Below are positions 6,001 to 8,897 of a DNA stretch of 8,897 nt, in pieces. The stretch's first letter is position 1. Each line of letters begins with the position of its first letter. Source of the DNA: Spirochaetaceae bacterium (GTDB lineage: Bacteria > Spirochaetota > Spirochaetia > SZUA-6 > Bin103); NCBI GenBank assembly GCA_028820215.1, contig JAPPKD010000020.1, forward strand, positions 1-8,897, written 5' to 3'. The translations under genes and the position numbers were made by a program. The notes beneath the pieces are model-generated. The model did not search any database. It saw nothing but the letters and a program-made list of their open reading frames with translations, and was not told where the DNA came from.

Positions 6001-8524
6001 CTCGGGCTCCGGCAAGAGCACGCTGGCCTTCGACGTTCTGTTCGCGGAGGGGCAGCGCCGCTACCTGGAGTCGCTGAACGCCTACGTCCGCCAGTTCGTG
6101 CAGCCGGCCGCGCGCCCCGACCTGGACGGGCTGTCCGGCATGCCGCCGGCGGTGGCGATCGAGCAGCGCACCAGCCGCGGCGGCCGCAAGAGCACGGTCG
6201 CCACGCTCACCGAGATCTATCACTTCCTGCGGCTCTTGTACGTGCGGCTGGGCGTCCAGCACTGCCCTGACTGCGCCGGCGCCATCGAGCCGCAGAGCGC
6301 CGAGGCGATCGGCGACGCCATCCTGGAGCGGTTCGCCGGCCGGCACCTGATGGTCCTGGCGCCGCTGGTGCGCGGCCGCAAGGGCTACTACACCGACCTG
6401 GCCGCCTGGGCGGCCGGCAAGGGCTTCGCCGAGCTGATGGTCGACGGCCGGCTGCTCCCCACCGACCCGTGGCCGCGCCTGGACCGCTTCCGCGAGCACG
6501 ACATCGACGCGCCGATCGCCACCCTCGACGTCGACCGCCACGCCGGCGCCGCCATCGAAGCCGCCGTAGCGCAGGCGCTGGAGCTCGGGCGCGGCACCCT
6601 GCACGTCCGCCCGCTCGACGGTGGGCGCGCCGGCGCGCGCTCCAGCGCCGTCCACGTCCATTCGACCGAGCGTTCCTGCCCGAGCTGCGGGCGCAGCTTC
6701 CCGGAGCTCGACCCGCGCCTGTTCTCCTTCAACTCCAAGCACGGCTGGTGCCCGCAGTGCTACGGCACCGGCCTGGAGCTTCCCGGTTTCGACGCCGAGC
6801 ACACCGGCGACGAGGGGTGGTGGAACGAGTCGTGGGAAGGGGTGGAGGTGCCGTGCCGCGCCTGCGCCGGACGCCGGCTGCGGCCGGAGGCGCTGGCGGT
6901 GACCCTGGGCGGCCGCTCCATCGACGACCTGGGCGCGCTGGCGGTTCAGGCGCTGCCGGCGGCGCTGCGGGCGCTGCGGTTCGACGACCGGCAGCGGTCG
7001 ATCGCCCGCGACATCGTCCGCGAGCTGCGCGCCCGGCTGGGCTTCCTGCACCAGGTGGGGCTGGGCTACCTGGGGCTGGACCGCGCGGCGCCGACCCTGT
7101 CAGGGGGCGAGGCGCAACGCATCCGCCTGGCCGCGCAACTGGGCTCGCAGCTCCGTGGCGTCTGCTACGTGCTGGACGAGCCGTCGATCGGCATGCACGC
7201 GCGCGACAACCACCTGCTGCTGACGACCCTGCGCGGGCTGCAGGAGCGGGGCAACACCGTGATCGTGGTCGAGCACGACGAGGAGACCATCCGCAGCGCC
7301 GACCACGTCGTCGACCTGGGACCGGGCGGCGGCACCGGCGGCGGACGCGTGGTCGCGGCAGGCACCCTGCGGGAGGTGATGGCCAACGACGCCTCCACCA
7401 CGGGGCGGATGCTGCGCGCGCCCGGCCGCCACCCGGTGATCGAGCGGCAGCGCGATCCGGAGGCCGGCTGGCTCACGGTCCGGGAGGCGGCGCTGCACAA
7501 CCTGCGCGGCATGGACGTGCGCGTTCCGCTGGCGGCGGTCACCTGCGTCACCGGCGTGAGCGGCTCCGGCAAGAGCACCCTGGCGCGCCGGCTGCTGTTC
7601 GACCAGGTACGGGAGCGGCTGGCGGCGCGGGCGCGGCGGCGCTCGGGCCGTTCGGCCGGCCCCCGCTGGGTCGGCTGCCGCGCGATCGAGGGGTGGGATG
7701 CGCTGCGCCGCGCCCTGCAGGTCGACCAGACGCCCATCGGCAAGACGCCGCGTTCCTGCCCGGCCACCTACGTCGGCGTCTGGGATGACGTGCGCGCCCT
7801 GTTCGCGGCCACCACCGAGGCGCGCATCCGCGGCTACGGGGCGAGCCGCTTTTCCTTCAACGTGGATGAAGGCCGCTGCCCGGAGTGCGCGGGCCAAGGG
7901 GTGAAGAAGCTGGAGATGAGCTTCCTGCCCGACGTGGCCATCCGCTGCGAGGCGTGCGGCGGCGACCGGTTCGAGCAGGAGACCCTGGCGGTGCGCGTGC
8001 ACGGCCGCTCGATCGCCGACGTGCTGGCGCTGGACGCGGCGGCGGCGGCCGAGGTGTTCGCCGCCCACCCGCGCATCGCGCCGACCCTGGAGCTGCTGGT
8101 GGAGGTGGGGCTGGGCTACCTGAAGCTCGGCCAGCCCAGCCCGACGCTGAGCGGGGGCGAGGCGCAACGCATCAAGCTGGTCGCCGAGCTGGCCAAGCGC
8201 GCGCCCGGCGGCGCCGGCGGAGCCGGGGGCGGCGGCACCCTGTATGTGCTGGACGAGCCCACCATCGGCCTGCACATGGCCGACGTCGACCGGCTGACCC
8301 GCGTGCTGCACCGGCTGGCCGACCGCGGCGACACGGTGGTCGTGATCGAGCACAACCTCGACGTGATCGCCGAGGCCGACCACGTCATCGACCTGGGCCC
8401 GGACGCCGGTGACGCCGGCGGCCGCGTGGTCGCGCAGGGCCCTCCGGAGCGGGTGGCGGCGGTGCGCCGCGGTTCACGCACGGCGCCGATCCTGGCGCGC
8501 TTCCTGCGCGAGCGAGCAGTGTGA
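2972..8524 (+). CDS. uvrA: Tandem-duplicated UvrA (two fused UvrA units, four ABC ATPase domains)
   Basis: Damage-recognition ATPase of nucleotide excision repair, which binds lesions and loads UvrB. It has 1850 residues, about twice the E. coli length (940). Unit 1 spans about 24-975 and unit 2 about 980-1850. Walker A GVSGSGKS: 54, 644, 1009, 1528. LSGGE signatures: 493, 832, 1376, 1726. Walker B Asp-Glu: 519/520, 873/874, 1402/1403, 1761/1762. Switch His: 552, 906, 1435, 1794. All four sites look intact. Cys pairs in unit 1: 143/146, 270/273, 294/297, 409/412, 743/746, 766/769; in unit 2: 1098/1101, 1236/1239, 1260/1263, 1295/1298, 1636/1639, 1659/1662. The zinc hook at 743-769 has the same spacing as in E. 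coli (740-766). UvrB-binding domains lie at about 168-262 and 1122-1228. The insertion domain is full size in unit 1 (298-408) but only about 31 residues in unit 2. The N-terminal 23 residues are a repeat-encoded extension. Fused double UvrA proteins are known in Chlamydia. No uvrB is in view, so it may be either the main UvrA or a paralogue. Confidence 0.95.
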   Translation: MTGDPSVANGDPSVAAGAPNVATRDAIVVRGARANNLRDLDVEIPLARMTVVTGVSGSGKSSLAFDTVYAEGQRRYVETFSAYTRQFLDRMDRPAVDAVEGVPPAIAIDQTNPVRTSRSTVGTMTELNDYLKLLYARAAGLTCRRCRRPVQVDTPQSIAAEALASAPTGQRALITFEVPVPANFTLQEVRALLAAKGYHRIHAERRATGSRPRRLEVVQDRVSLADHNLPRIVEDLEAALEHGHGRAAVRHVDDDGSAGRARRFSAELHCAACDVAYREPLPSLFSFNSPVGACEQCRGFGRIITIDYDLVIPDRRRSLADGAVRPFQSTSYSECQDDLIGFARRRGVPLDVPWQELPAADRRWVIDGDGKHDEGRWYGVRGFFDWLEGRSYRMHVRVLLSRYRAYVECPECRGTRLKPDALLWRLGADGGRHIHDLALLPIEECERFFAALEVPAAIAAGVEPVLEDIRTRLRYLVEVGLGYLTLDRQSRTLSGGEVQRINLTTALGTQLVNALFVLDEPSIGLHHRDIGRLIGVLHRLRDAGNTLLIVEHDPAVIRAADHVIDLGPGPGRHGGRIQFAGPVPGLNGSDTQTGRYLSGRLQVAGRNGHPGAGRGFLRVRGARANNLKRIDVDFPLGALVCLAGVSGSGKSTLLSDILFPAVRRAKGQPAEAPGVHRAVLGHDRIAAIELIDQSPIGKSARSTPASYVKALDPIRKLFAATEQARARGYTAGTFSFNTGTGRCPACSGAGFEHIEMQFLSDVYLRCGDCDGRRFRPEVEEVRVHGRSIVDVLDMTVDEAHDAFPEPAVRAALRPLAEVGLGYLTLGQAVPTLSGGEAQRLKIAGHLHMKNKAGAASKGSRRGEPRQGVLFLMDEPTTGLHFADIAVLIGALRSLVAAGHSLIVVEHNLDVLAAADHLIELGPEGGEAGGRVVAAGTPGELAAEGGTHTALALRDRERELPALADARTDGTASVPGRGRNGAIEVRRAREHNLRAIDLTIPRDRFTVVTGVSGSGKSTLAFDVLFAEGQRRYLESLNAYVRQFVQPAARPDLDGLSGMPPAVAIEQRTSRGGRKSTVATLTEIYHFLRLLYVRLGVQHCPDCAGAIEPQSAEAIGDAILERFAGRHLMVLAPLVRGRKGYYTDLAAWAAGKGFAELMVDGRLLPTDPWPRLDRFREHDIDAPIATLDVDRHAGAAIEAAVAQALELGRGTLHVRPLDGGRAGARSSAVHVHSTERSCPSCGRSFPELDPRLFSFNSKHGWCPQCYGTGLELPGFDAEHTGDEGWWNESWEGVEVPCRACAGRRLRPEALAVTLGGRSIDDLGALAVQALPAALRALRFDDRQRSIARDIVRELRARLGFLHQVGLGYLGLDRAAPTLSGGEAQRIRLAAQLGSQLRGVCYVLDEPSIGMHARDNHLLLTTLRGLQERGNTVIVVEHDEETIRSADHVVDLGPGGGTGGGRVVAAGTLREVMANDASTTGRMLRAPGRHPVIERQRDPEAGWLTVREAALHNLRGMDVRVPLAAVTCVTGVSGSGKSTLARRLLFDQVRERLAARARRRSGRSAGPRWVGCRAIEGWDALRRALQVDQTPIGKTPRSCPATYVGVWDDVRALFAATTEARIRGYGASRFSFNVDEGRCPECAGQGVKKLEMSFLPDVAIRCEACGGDRFEQETLAVRVHGRSIADVLALDAAAAAEVFAAHPRIAPTLELLVEVGLGYLKLGQPSPTLSGGEAQRIKLVAELAKRAPGGAGGAGGGGTLYVLDEPTIGLHMADVDRLTRVLHRLADRGDTVVVIEHNLDVIAEADHVIDLGPDAGDAGGRVVAQGPPERVAAVRRGSRTAPILARFLRERAV

Positions 8525-8555
8525 CCCCGACGCCCGTGTGCCGGCAGGCCGGAGT

Positions 8556-8897
8556 TCATCCTTCAGGAATACGCCGTGAGCCATGCGGCGCGTGCCGATG
8601 GCGGTGATGGGCTCCACAGAGGAGTCGGAGGTTCCCGGGATCGGCGCCGCCGCCCAGCGCATACGGCGTGATGTGGTCTATCTCGATCAGGTGTTGCGAG
8701 CTACAGCGTCGTCCGGTCTCTCGATCGACGTAGCTGCAGCGGCCGCCGTCCCGCTGCCAGACCTGCCGTTTCACCGCCGCCGGGATCGCGCGGCCCGAAG
8801 CGCACGGCTTCGCCGTCGAAGTGACGGCGCCGGCCGGTTTCGTCTCCTTAGAAACAAGCAGAATCAGGCAGTCTCCGGGACCAAGTTGAAGCCGAGT
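8556..8897 (-). CDS. HNH endonuclease, C-terminal domain, 5' end beyond right edge
   Basis: The frame is open from the right edge (reading leftwards) to a TGA at 8556-8558. A start could be placed at GTG 8774, but the residues just upstream (AIPAAV before KRQVWQRDGGRC) continue the conserved lead-in of this HNH family, so the protein begins outside the window. The domain shows the metal-site Cys residues in GGRCSYVD, GRRCSS and LRLLCGAH, the catalytic IDH (codons about 8676-8681), the central Asn of PGNLRLL (about 8631-8633) and the last His of GAHHRH (about 8604-8609). The family is that of the small HNH proteins common in deltaproteobacterial and myxobacterial genomes. The sequence near the right edge (about 8840-8897) is less GC-rich than the rest of the window, and its translation is linker-like (Lys/Pro/Thr/Ala) without recognisable homology. 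It converges on uvrA across 31 nt. Its biological role is unknown; accessory or mobile origin is possible. Confidence 0.8.
   Translation of the reverse strand, partial: TRLQLGPGDCLILLVSKETKPAGAVTSTAKPCASGRAIPAAVKRQVWQRDGGRCSYVDRETGRRCSSQHLIEIDHITPYALGGGADPGNLRLLCGAHHRHRHAPHGSRRIPEG

Noticed and set aside
8541..8552. Small palindrome CCGG-CAGG-CCGG between the convergent uvrA and HNH genes
   Set aside because: Only a 4-bp stem with no T-run on either side; too weak for a bidirectional terminator.
8474..8662. Minus-strand open frame overlapping the end of uvrA and the HNH gene
   Set aside because: Out of frame with the HNH domain, overlaps both real genes and has no recognisable motif.

Overview
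The window is very GC-rich throughout and almost entirely coding. It looks like a high-GC Gram-negative bacterium: the RND pump at the left edge normally works across an outer membrane. Nothing here fixes the phylum. A tandem-duplicated UvrA is best known from Chlamydiae and, as I recall, occurs in other phyla, so it is only a weak taxonomic hint.

Layout, left to right. (1) 1-1100, plus strand: the C-terminal part of an RND (HAE1-type) efflux permease, cut by the left edge. (2) 1160-1621, plus: a short DNA-3-methyladenine glycosylase I (Tag)-like protein that lacks several hallmark residues. (3) 1635-2975, plus: a MelB-like sugar:cation symporter of the GPH group (MFS fold). (4) 2972-8524, plus: an 1850-residue UvrA made of two complete UvrA units fused head to tail, with four intact ABC ATPase sites and ten CxxC pairs. 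(5) 8556-8897, minus: the C-terminal HNH domain of an endonuclease whose reading frame runs off the right edge.

The glycosylase, symporter and uvrA genes are packed like an operon: a 13-nt gap, then a GTGA start/stop overlap. Two of the three are DNA repair proteins, one for base excision and one for nucleotide excision damage sensing, with a transporter between them. The RND gene lies 59 nt upstream on the same strand and could belong to the same transcript. The HNH gene converges on uvrA across 31 nt.

The most unusual features are the asymmetry of the two UvrA halves and a 21-bp imperfect tandem repeat. In UvrA, half 2 has lost most of the insertion domain, while half 1 has a divergent UvrB-binding domain. 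The 21-bp repeat straddles the symporter stop and the uvrA start and encodes the N-terminal extension of UvrA. A smaller 15-bp tandem duplication lies in the cytoplasmic loop of the symporter. I see no RNA gene, CRISPR array, insertion sequence or convincing intrinsic terminator, and no non-coding stretch longer than 59 bases.
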